From Bryobacterales bacterium (lineage in GTDB: Bacteria; Acidobacteriota; Terriglobia; Bryobacterales; Bryobacteraceae): a stretch of DNA of 54,855 nt. Below, in pieces: positions 43,388-50,517 of the stretch (position 1 is the stretch's first letter; each line of letters opens with the position of its first letter). Where the stretch lies: the NCBI GenBank assembly GCA_025463005.1, contig JAOAPR010000216.1, positions 1 through 54,855 of the forward strand, given 5' to 3'. Both the position numbers and the translations under genes were made by a program. Below the pieces are notes generated by a model. It did not search any database. It had not been told where the DNA came from and worked only from the letters and a program-made list of their open reading frames with translations.

Positions 43388-44056
43388 ATGGAAGGAATTC
43401 AGTACGGAATTCAGCAGGGATACAATCCGATGACCACGGGAGCATACGGTTCTCAGCCGTATGGTTCTCAATTTGGACAACAGGGATTATTCGGCGGCGC
43501 CGGCAATCCCTATAGCGGGCTGATGGGAAGCGGCATACCCGGGCTTATGGGCGGTCAGAACATCGATCCGATTACCGCGGCTCAGATTCAGCTCCAGCAG
43601 CAGGCGCAGCTTGCTCACCTGGCCCAGCACGCTCAGCTTGCGCAGCAACTGGCACAGCAGCGCGCGCAGTTTGGTCAGCAGTCGCCGGTTGGTCCGTGGC
43701 TCGGCATGAATCCTCTGAATCGGATCGATCCGATTACTGCCGCTTACATCCAGCAGGCGATCGCGCAGCTGGTCCAGCAGCTCGCGCTGCAGAGCCAGCT
43801 TGGGCAGCAGGGCCAGTTCGGCAATCAGTTCGGACATCACTTAGGGCATCAGTTCGGACAGGGGCAGTTCGGCCAGGGCCAGTTCGGTCAGGGCCAGTTC
43901 GGTCAGGGCCAAGGGTGGGGCAGTTCTGGACAAAACCTGGGTGGACAAAACTTTGGCGGATACAACGCTGGCGGGCAAAACCCGTGGGTGAATCCGCAGT
44001 TTGCGACGCAGTTTGGGCGGAACTTCCAGTATGGAGGTCCGCTTCCCGTCTACTGA
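43388..44056 (+). CDS. Gln/Gly-rich low-complexity repeat protein
   Basis: A 222-residue protein with no signal peptide or membrane span and almost no charge. It holds two copies of an IDPITAA block, at about residues 58-64 (IDPITAAQIQLQQQAQL) and 117-123 (IDPITAAYIQQAIAQLVQQL), each followed by a Gln-rich amphipathic helix, and four FGQGQ repeats near 158-175, then a Gly/Asn/Gln-rich tail ending QYGGPLPVY. The composition is like self-assembling or prion-like proteins. The start ATG has AAGGAG ahead; the longer upstream frame is unsupported. A subtilisin-like gene follows 112 bases later on the same strand. Confidence 0.75.
   Translation: MEGIQYGIQQGYNPMTTGAYGSQPYGSQFGQQGLFGGAGNPYSGLMGSGIPGLMGGQNIDPITAAQIQLQQQAQLAHLAQHAQLAQQLAQQRAQFGQQSPVGPWLGMNPLNRIDPITAAYIQQAIAQLVQQLALQSQLGQQGQFGNQFGHHLGHQFGQGQFGQGQFGQGQFGQGQGWGSSGQNLGGQNFGGYNAGGQNPWVNPQFATQFGRNFQYGGPLPVY
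43850..43909 (+). repeat. Four tandem 15-bp units encoding QFGQG
   Basis: Units of CAGTTCGGNCAGGGN, codons Gln-Phe-Gly-Gln-Gly, at 43850, 43865, 43880 and 43895. Units 3 and 4 are identical; units 1 and 2 differ only at third codon positions. Reads as recent slippage expansion. Confidence 0.85.
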
Positions 44057-44168
44057 GGCGCTGAGTCGCAGAAGGAGCGAGCGGGTCTCCAGCAATAGAG
44101 CCAGGGCTATGGAGGCCCGTGCCGCTCTGCACGCTGCTTTGCGCCCTAGAGAAGGAGGATCAATCCAA

Positions 44169-46025
44169 ATGGCAGACAAAAACGAACAAACAACGACGAC
44201 TCAACCCAGTTCCGGCCGGTCGGGATCGGCAGGCTCGAGCGGGGCGGCGACGCGCACGGCCCAGAGCGGAATCTCAACGCCACCGGGCAAGGTGCTCAGC
44301 GCCAAACAAAAGCAGTTCATCATTGCGCCTCGCCGGATTAACGGAATGATGATGCAGCCCATGGGCATGCAGCCCATGGCGCTCGACTACGTCGAACAAG
44401 CCTTACGAGCGAGCCCGGATGTCGAGGTGGTGGATCGCATCGGGCCCAGAGGCTTGGCCGGCACGCTGGCCGACGGGATGGGAGGAGTGCCGCACATCCT
44501 GATCGTCAAGATGGCCGATGAAAAAGCGGAAATTCTGAAGCAGCAGAGCATGGGGCAATTGATCGTGGAACGGGACCAGCCCTTGCATCTGGACTTGTCC
44601 GAGACGGGCGAGCCGGGACTGGTCGCGGCGGCTGTCGCCACGGGCGGTCCAGCAGTGTCGATCGCAGTGATGGTTCTGGGGAAGGACAACGCGCCGATCA
44701 AAGACGCCGAGGTGCATCTGTTCGGCAGCCTGCTGCCAGTAAGCGGCGTGACGGACGAGCGCGGCCTGGCGACGTTGTCGCTGTCCGGCGATACCGTGCA
44801 ATCGGTGACGGGAGTGTATGTCAAACCCAAATCCGATTACTGGACCTTCTATCAGGCCGACCCTGCGATCGAAACCGATCAGACCAACCTGGTGTATCTG
44901 CGATCGCTGTCGGATTCGTTTCCGGGGTTTCCACGGCAGCAGGTGCTGGGCTGGGGTCAGAAGGCAATGCGCCTGGATCAATTGCCGGGCAATTATCGGG
45001 GGCAGGGCATCCGCGTCGCGATTGTCGATTCGGGGGTGGCCACCACTCACCCGGATCTGCAGGGAATCAAGCACGGCTTCGACGTCGCCAAGAAGAAATC
45101 GGATCCGTCCGCGTGGAGTCACGATACGATCTCGCACGGCTCGCACTGCGCTGGAGTGATCGCCGGGGCCGATAACGGCACGGGCATCCGCGGGTTCGCG
45201 ACCGATGCCGAGGTCCATGTCTGCAGGCAGTTTCCCGGCGGGCAGATCAGCCAGTTGATCGAGGCGCTGGAATACTGCATCGAGAAACAGATCGATCTGG
45301 TCAATCTGAGCCTCAGCGGCACCGAGCCGTCGGAGGCGCTGGAGCAGCAGATCCTGCGCGCCAAGCGATTGGGCGTGGCCTGCATCGCGGCAGCAGGAAA
45401 TTCGGGAGGTCCAGTGCAGTATCCGGCATCGTCGCCGAACGTGCTGGCAGTGGCGGCGATCGGAAAGATGGGCGAGTTCCCACCCGACAGCTACCACGCG
45501 CACACGGTGAGCATGGTCAACGGAACCGGGTTCTTCTCTCCGAAGTTCACGTGCTACGGGCCGGAGATCGCGGTGTGCGCTCCGGGCGTCGCGATTCTTT
45601 CGTCGGTTCCGCCGAACAACTACGCGGCGTGGGACGGAACGTCGATGGCGGCATCGCACGTGACCGGTCTTGCGGCGCTGGTGCTGGCGCACCACCCTGA
45701 TTTCCAGGGCGCGTTCCGGGCGCGAAACGCCGATCGAGTGGATCGGCTGTTCCAGATCCTGAGGGCGAGCGCACAGCCGGTGAGTATGAGCGATCCACTG
45801 CTGAGCGATCCGCGGCGCACCGGGTTCGGGATGCCGGATGTGCTGATCGCGCTAGGGCTGGCGCCGCAGGTGCAACCGGGCTTCTACGCGAATGCAAGAA
45901 TGTTCGCGTACGGGCGATATCCGGCGTTCGCGCAGTTCGGCGGCCTGGGATTCGGACAGCCCATGGGATTCGGCCCGAGCGCCGTGCCATATCCGCAACC
46001 GCAAGTTCCAGTCGGGACTTGGTAA
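44169..46025 (+). CDS. Subtilisin-family (S8) serine protease without signal peptide
   Basis: A 618-residue S8 protease. Catalytic triad D287 (VAIVDSG), H323 (SHGSHCAG) and S492 (DGTSMAASH), oxyanion N411 (AAAGNSGG). Before it come a Ser/Thr/Gly-rich leader (1-40), a region with MMMQPMGMQPM (60-70), an inhibitor-I9-like segment (about 72-135) and an Ig-like beta domain (163-222). No signal peptide or membrane span, unlike most secreted subtilisins; cytosolic action or non-classical export is inferred. The tail (GGLGFGQPMGFGPSAV) has FGQ/Gly-rich sequence echoing the Gln-rich neighbour. Start at 44169 with GGAGG ahead. The 110-residue gene downstream is on the opposite strand. Confidence 0.92.
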   Translation: MADKNEQTTTTQPSSGRSGSAGSSGAATRTAQSGISTPPGKVLSAKQKQFIIAPRRINGMMMQPMGMQPMALDYVEQALRASPDVEVVDRIGPRGLAGTLADGMGGVPHILIVKMADEKAEILKQQSMGQLIVERDQPLHLDLSETGEPGLVAAAVATGGPAVSIAVMVLGKDNAPIKDAEVHLFGSLLPVSGVTDERGLATLSLSGDTVQSVTGVYVKPKSDYWTFYQADPAIETDQTNLVYLRSLSDSFPGFPRQQVLGWGQKAMRLDQLPGNYRGQGIRVAIVDSGVATTHPDLQGIKHGFDVAKKKSDPSAWSHDTISHGSHCAGVIAGADNGTGIRGFATDAEVHVCRQFPGGQISQLIEALEYCIEKQIDLVNLSLSGTEPSEALEQQILRAKRLGVACIAAAGNSGGPVQYPASSPNVLAVAAIGKMGEFPPDSYHAHTVSMVNGTGFFSPKFTCYGPEIAVCAPGVAILSSVPPNNYAAWDGTSMAASHVTGLAALVLAHHPDFQGAFRARNADRVDRLFQILRASAQPVSMSDPLLSDPRRTGFGMPDVLIALGLAPQVQPGFYANARMFAYGRYPAFAQFGGLGFGQPMGFGPSAVPYPQPQVPVGTW

Positions 46026-46080
46026 TCGCGAGCGGCCGCGGATGAGTAGTGGATAAGTTGCCGGGCTCGTTCGCGGCCGT

Positions 46081-46413
46081 TTACAAACGCATCCAGCCTT
46101 CGAGAACCTCGGCCTCAGCGTGTCTCCGGCCCATCGTGTAGCCGGTCTGGAGCATTGTCCCCGCCAGCAGGACCAGCGGAACAGAAAAATCGCCGCCTGC
46201 TTTCAGCGTTCCCATCAAAGAGTCGAGCATCGTCAGCATGAGTTGGCGGCTGGCGGGCGATTCGACGCAGATCCGGCAGGTCTCCGCATAGCGCGCGCGG
46301 AACCATTGCGCCGTCTGGAAATCCAATTCCTCCAACGCTGCGTTGAATTCCTGAATCGGGATCATAGGGCCGTCTTGCTCCGTGTGTGCCGGTGGCAGCC
46401 CAAAATTGCTCAT
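46081..46413 (-). CDS. Hypothetical protein of 110 residues, convergent with the S8 protease
   Basis: Not recognised. The product is largely helical with a middle Cys pair (ETCRICVE) and a C-terminal amphipathic helix (RRHAEAEVLEGW). No signal peptide. A GGAGG ribosome site lies nine bases before the ATG, so the gene is likely real. It converges on the protease gene with 55 bases between. Function unknown; a link to the Gln-rich/protease pair is only positional. Confidence 0.65.
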   Translation of the reverse strand: MSNFGLPPAHTEQDGPMIPIQEFNAALEELDFQTAQWFRARYAETCRICVESPASRQLMLTMLDSLMGTLKAGGDFSVPLVLLAGTMLQTGYTMGRRHAEAEVLEGWMRL

Positions 46414-46553
46414 GCTTCGAAACCTCCAACATCCGAGCGTCCATATAGACCCCTGCGACCACCTGAATCGGCGGCTACGCGGTTTTATGAAGCTGCGGTT
46501 TAAGATAGTTTACAGCAGAGCTTCGCTAAAGGAAATATGAATTTTTCGCGTGT

Positions 46554-46591
46554 TCTGATTAAGACTTCGCTTAGCTCTGATTAAGACTTCG
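46554..46591. repeat. Two copies of a 16-bp direct repeat
   Basis: TCTGATTAAGACTTCG at 46554-46569 and again at 46576-46591, 22 bases apart, both exact. They lie immediately downstream of the membrane-protein stop (minus strand, 46601) and 140-180 bases upstream of the 110-residue gene start. Two helical turns apart, so a tandem protein site is possible. Confidence 0.7.
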
Positions 46592-46600
46592 TAAGACAAG

Positions 46601-46891
46601 TCAATCCCGCCGCGATTGTCGGTGGGCGCCGCCACCTATGCCACCGAGATCGATAATCACCGCAATCAGCAGCCACAAGAGATTGATTCCCGCGGTCGGC
46701 ATGCCGTTGTTGATTTCCCAGGCGTACACGATAGTGGTGAGCGGCAGGAAAATGAAGCCGAGGATCGGCAGCAACAGACTGCCGTGGAACGCGCGTTCCA
46801 GGTAGGTGGTAAAGAGCCACATGAGAACGAGCGTGACGCGGGGAAACAGCAGTATGACGAGCAGCAGAAGGCAGGGCACAGTGACTCTCAA
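46601..46891 (-). CDS. Small membrane protein with three hydrophobic spans
   Basis: Up to 96 residues, mostly hydrophobic: VPCLLLLVILLFPRVTLVLMWL, LLLPILGFIFLPLTTIVYAW and INLLWLLIAVIIDLGGIGGG, ending in a basic tail RQSRRD. The pattern is of a small YggT- or DUF-like inner-membrane protein; no motif allows a name. Start uncertain: TTG 46891 or GTG 46879, without a clear ribosome site. Confidence 0.6.
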   Translation of the reverse strand: MRVTVPCLLLLVILLFPRVTLVLMWLFTTYLERAFHGSLLLPILGFIFLPLTTIVYAWEINNGMPTAGINLLWLLIAVIIDLGGIGGGAHRQSRRD

Positions 46892-47062
46892 GCCGGGCTG
46901 AGCCCAGGCAACGCGATCATAGCAAATTCGCGCGTAAGCTTAACATTCCATAATCGTTGGCCGGCCTAAAAACACCAGCCTGGTGCGCCCGCACCACCCA
47001 AAAACCCCTGCAAAAACGAGTATTTCGCACGTCCCATTGCACTTAATGTTCGGCCCTTGCAA

Positions 47063-47079
47063 TGCACTAACAGAGTGCA
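47063..47079 (+). promoter_or_regulatory. Small hairpin just before a ribosome site
   Basis: TGCACT-AACAG-AGTGCA (6-bp stem) lies directly ahead of the AGGAAGGA ribosome site of the 162-residue surface protein. It may affect translation; inference. Confidence 0.35.
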
Positions 47080-47097
47080 GGAAGGACGAATACTCAA

Positions 47098-47586
47098 ATG
47101 AAAACGAAATTGCTGGCGGTGATGCTCCTGGCTGGAGGAACGATGTTTGCCCAAACCCGATTTTCGGTGGGCGTAGGCTTCGGAGGGAACGGCGGCGGAT
47201 TCTACCAGCAGCCTCCTTCTTATGCATACGTGCCGCCATGCCCGGGTCCTGGCTATAGCTGGGTCGACGGCTATTGGTCGCAAGATTATGGGCGCAATAC
47301 CTGGGTTAACGGATATTGGAACGCGCCACCCCTTAGCAGCGATTACGGCCGCTACTACGATCGCGACCGCTTCGACAATCGCTTCCGTGGAGGCGACGAC
47401 CGCCAGCGTTTTGCTCGGGGCTCCGAACAGGACCGCAACCGAGGAAGCTTTGACCAGGGCCGAAATTTCAGCGGGCAGGACCGCAATCAGAATCGTGGAT
47501 TCAACCAGGTCCAGTCACGTGATTTTGGGCGCAATCAAAACGAGAATCAGAATCGCAATCAGAACGGCGGGAATCGCAACCGCTAG
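47098..47586 (+). CDS. Secreted low-complexity protein with W-V-x-G-Y-W repeats
   Basis: A 162-residue exported protein. Signal peptide residues 1-18 (KLLAVMLLAGGTMFAQ). Two aromatic repeats follow, YSWVDGYWSQDYG and NTWVNGYWNAPP, of the kind found in YXWGXW-repeat proteins, then an Arg/Asp/Asn/Gln-rich tail (RGSFDQGRNFSGQDRNQNRG) reaching the C-terminus. It has few hydrophobic residues after the repeats, so the tail is likely disordered. Function unknown; surface or extracellular matrix role is inferred from export and composition. Ends at a strong terminator. Confidence 0.75.
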   Translation: MKTKLLAVMLLAGGTMFAQTRFSVGVGFGGNGGGFYQQPPSYAYVPPCPGPGYSWVDGYWSQDYGRNTWVNGYWNAPPLSSDYGRYYDRDRFDNRFRGGDDRQRFARGSEQDRNRGSFDQGRNFSGQDRNQNRGFNQVQSRDFGRNQNENQNRNQNGGNRNR

Positions 47587-47610
47587 CCTAACAGCACGGA
47601 TCTAAGAAGA

Positions 47611-47637
47611 GCCGGTCGCGCATGCGACCGGCTTTTT
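47611..47637 (+). terminator. Rho-independent terminator
   Basis: GCCGGTCGC, loop GCAT, GCGACCGGC (9-bp perfect stem) followed by CTTTTTG. Ends the transcript of the W-repeat surface protein. Confidence 0.92.
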
Positions 47638-47699
47638 GTTTTACGGCCAGCTCTGGCGGGCACAAATTTACTAGAATGGACAGCCACGAGGCTTCCTTT

Positions 47700-49679
47700 A
47701 TGAACGAAAGTCTAGCAGCGCGGATCATAGGCTTGGCTGTTGTGGCCTTAATGTCTTCGATGGCGGCTCTGGCCGACCTGAGTGAAAACACGGTTCTTCA
47801 ATCAAATACCGCCCTCAACCTGGAAACCGGTGCAATCGTCAGTGCCGGAGGCGATATTCTGTGGAATGGAAGTACCATCGCCCCGCAGGGCAGTGCGAAG
47901 TTAAGTAATCTCGGCAACCTTGGTGCCACTAATTTCAACGGTCTGCCTCAATCCTATTGGGTCAGTATTGCGCCCGGTGCCAAATCGACTCCTATCGCCG
48001 CCAACTTGCTGGTAGGCGGAGATGCGTTCGTGGCCGTCACCAACAGCGGGAAGATTGCGAAAGTTCTGGTCACCGCTAACAGCGGCGGCGTCATATCGCT
48101 TCAATTCACGACCTTCGGAGTATCAGCTGGTCCCGGAGTGCCCACCATCACGCAAGTACTGAACAACTCCAGCCGCATTCCCGTGGGATTACCCAATTAT
48201 GGGATCGCGCCCAGCAGTCTGTTTGTCGTCATCGGAAGCGGTCTGGCCGACCCGGGAGTTCCGGTGTTACAGGACACGCAGGCGCCGGGCGGTCTGCCGT
48301 TGACACTGAACGGAGCCAGCCTCACAGTCGTCGTGAACAACGTGACGACACACCCCGCTTTGTACTACACCAGTCCCACCCAGCTCGCCGCGGTTCTGCC
48401 CGCAGCCACTCCGGTGGGAACCGGGACGCTCACGGTAACTTATAACGGCGCTACCAGCGCTCCGGCGCCCATCCAGGTGGTGCCGAGCGCCCTCGGGATC
48501 AACTCCTATAGCCAGCTAGGAGTCAGTAACTCCAATGTCAATGTGGGAGTGGCGACGGACGCCTTTACCGGCGCTGTGCTCACATTTTCCAACTCGGGCT
48601 CGCCCGGACAGACGATTGTGGTGTGGAGCACCGGCCTCGGCGCAGATCCCGCCGACAGCGATACAACATATACTTCGACGCCGCACGCGGTGAACACACC
48701 CATGCAGGTTTACTTCGGCGGCGTGCTGACGCCCGTCATCTATCAAGGCGCGTCGACGTACCCTGGCGTGAATGTGATTATTTTCACGATACCGGCGTCG
48801 GTTCCCACGGGCTGTTATGTTCCCCTGGTGGCCGTGACCGGAACTGTCATCAGCAATGTGGTGACGTTCCCTATCAATTCCGGCGGCGGGGCGTGCGTCG
48901 ATGCGACCTCCGGGCTCAACGGCAACCAAATCCTGCGAAATACGCAGGATACCCTCAAGACAGGGTTAGTATCCCTGGTTCAGACGAATTCGCCGGGCAG
49001 CGCCGGAACTCGTGCTACGAGCAACAGTGCCAACGCGGCTTTTCAGAAATACAGCGGACTGCTTGCCGCCGCTACCGGTCTGATGGTTTCGCCAGGCGGG
49101 TGCGTGGTGGGGCCGGTTGTGCCTGGAGGCCAACTCATCCTGGTGGGTCTTGACGCGGGCACGATTACTCTTGCTGGGCCCGCAGGGCTGGCGGTAACGC
49201 TGGGTTCGCAGTTCGGCATTAAGGGCGCATTCACGGCGACTCTAGCGGTCGGGTCGATTCCTTCGTCGGGCGGAACCTTCACATTCAAGGGCTCCGGCGG
49301 AGCGGACGTGGGTTCCTTCACCACCACGATCACATTGTCGAACCCAATTCTCACTTGGACGAATCTAAGCGCGGCCGCCACCGTCGACCGGACACAGGGA
49401 CTGCCGGTCAGCTGGACCGGAGGCAATCCGGGCACCTACGTCGTCATTAGCGGAACCTCGACTTCAACCGCATCGGGAGCGATTGCGGGCTTCACGTGCC
49501 GGATAGCGGCGGAAGCCGGACAGTTTACCGTGCCCTCCTATATTCTGCTCGGCCTGCCGACCGGCAATGGAGGCGCAGCGGTGCAGAATGATATCTTTTC
49601 GACGTTTTCGGCCACCGGCCTTGATGCGGCCACGGCGGGCGGAGCGATTTCCCACAACGTAACGTCGGCTTACAGATGA
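47700..49679 (+). CDS. Large secreted protein with Solibacter-type C-terminal domain (TIGR03437-like)
   Basis: A 659-residue exported protein. Signal peptide about 1-28 (RIIGLAVVALMSSMAALA), a beta-rich N-terminal region, and from about residue 155 to 400 blocks typical of the TIGR03437 domain: IAPSSLFVVIGSGLADPG, LYYTSPTQLAAVLPAATPVG, GSPGQTIVVWSTGLGADP and NVIIFTIPASVPTGCYVPL. The last 250 residues (LMVSPGGCVVGPVVPGGQLI, then VSWTGGNPGTYVVISG) look like another repeat-type beta domain. It is assumed surface-bound or extracellular. The ATG at 47700 has GAGG ahead; an earlier frame to 47622 is unsupported. Confidence 0.85.
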   Translation: MNESLAARIIGLAVVALMSSMAALADLSENTVLQSNTALNLETGAIVSAGGDILWNGSTIAPQGSAKLSNLGNLGATNFNGLPQSYWVSIAPGAKSTPIAANLLVGGDAFVAVTNSGKIAKVLVTANSGGVISLQFTTFGVSAGPGVPTITQVLNNSSRIPVGLPNYGIAPSSLFVVIGSGLADPGVPVLQDTQAPGGLPLTLNGASLTVVVNNVTTHPALYYTSPTQLAAVLPAATPVGTGTLTVTYNGATSAPAPIQVVPSALGINSYSQLGVSNSNVNVGVATDAFTGAVLTFSNSGSPGQTIVVWSTGLGADPADSDTTYTSTPHAVNTPMQVYFGGVLTPVIYQGASTYPGVNVIIFTIPASVPTGCYVPLVAVTGTVISNVVTFPINSGGGACVDATSGLNGNQILRNTQDTLKTGLVSLVQTNSPGSAGTRATSNSANAAFQKYSGLLAAATGLMVSPGGCVVGPVVPGGQLILVGLDAGTITLAGPAGLAVTLGSQFGIKGAFTATLAVGSIPSSGGTFTFKGSGGADVGSFTTTITLSNPILTWTNLSAAATVDRTQGLPVSWTGGNPGTYVVISGTSTSTASGAIAGFTCRIAAEAGQFTVPSYILLGLPTGNGGAAVQNDIFSTFSATGLDAATAGGAISHNVTSAYR

Positions 49680-49688
49680 AGACGGAAC

Positions 49689-49719
49689 GGCAAGCGCAGT
49701 ATTGGGTACGACGCTTGCC
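49689..49719. terminator. Hairpin between convergent surface-protein genes
   Basis: GGCAAGCG and CGCTTGCC, 8-bp perfect arms with a 15-base loop, between the large secreted gene and the PEP-CTERM gene. No T tract on either strand. Confidence 0.4.
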
Positions 49720-49746
49720 ACCGCTGGTTGGTTGGAGCGCTAGCGA

Positions 49747-50352
49747 CTAATGTTTAATAACGCGTCCTTGCCGCGCATACAGGCCGATCGCCAACAAGCC
49801 TAGAAACATGATGCCTAGGCTGGCGGGCTCCGGGACCACTAAATCGGAACTAAACGATGCCGTCCAACCGCTTTGCTGCAGGGAGCTGGACAAGTACCTG
49901 GTGGCGCTGAAGGGGCCGCCCGAGCCCTCCGCGAGTGTAATCGCATTACTTGTTCCCTGGTCGTCATAGAACAAGTGGGCTTGTGATGTCTCGCTGTCTG
50001 AAACAAACGCGAGAACATACTGGTGCTCGCCTCGGTCGCAATCGGCGTTGTCGAGCCGGCAGAGATCTGCCACACCGAAAATATCGCTTCGGGTATTATT
50101 AGGCTCGGTCAGTATGGTAAAAGATCCAAGCTGGCTCGAATCCACCTGTAGACCCGCGCAGCTACTGGCATTTAGAAAAAAGATCTGCGCGGCACTATCC
50201 GGCTCACTGGCGGAAACCGAGCAGGTTGTCGTGCCATGAACCACACTCAAAATATCCGAATTTATCACCGCGGCAGCTCGTGCCGGGACGGAGGACAGGA
50301 GCACTGCGGCAAGGCCTCCAAAAAAAATCACACTTCTGGCCCGTACATTCAT
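49747..50352 (-). CDS. PEP-CTERM exported protein
   Basis: A 201-residue exported protein. Signal peptide residues 1-26 (VIFFGGLAAVLLSSVPARAA). The body is Ser/Asp-rich with Cys at about 44, 65 and 99. The C-terminus VPEPASLGIMFLGLLAIGLYARQGR is the exact PEP-CTERM arrangement: VPEP, hydrophobic span, then basic residues. Such proteins are processed by exosortase and displayed through EPS-linked surface anchoring. The chosen ATG (50352) has GGAG upstream; the earlier frame is unsupported. An exosortase is not in this window. Confidence 0.9.
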   Translation of the reverse strand: MNVRARSVIFFGGLAAVLLSSVPARAAAVINSDILSVVHGTTTCSVSASEPDSAAQIFFLNASSCAGLQVDSSQLGSFTILTEPNNTRSDIFGVADLCRLDNADCDRGEHQYVLAFVSDSETSQAHLFYDDQGTSNAITLAEGSGGPFSATRYLSSSLQQSGWTASFSSDLVVPEPASLGIMFLGLLAIGLYARQGRVIKH

Positions 50353-50517
50353 TGTCAATTTTCTCCGAATCACTAGAATGGCAACAGCAGAATCGAAATA
50401 TAGCACGAGCGATCTATTTGGACAAATATTTAGGGGTAAGAAAGTACTGGTAAGTACGACGCGCGGTATAGCTAAAGATACAAGAATCAATATGGTGGAG
50501 TTGTGGTAAAAGGCCGG

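Noticed and set aside
43850-43909. CRISPR-like or satellite repeat
   Set aside because: The 15-bp units are in-frame codons of an open reading frame without spacers; a coding repeat explains them.
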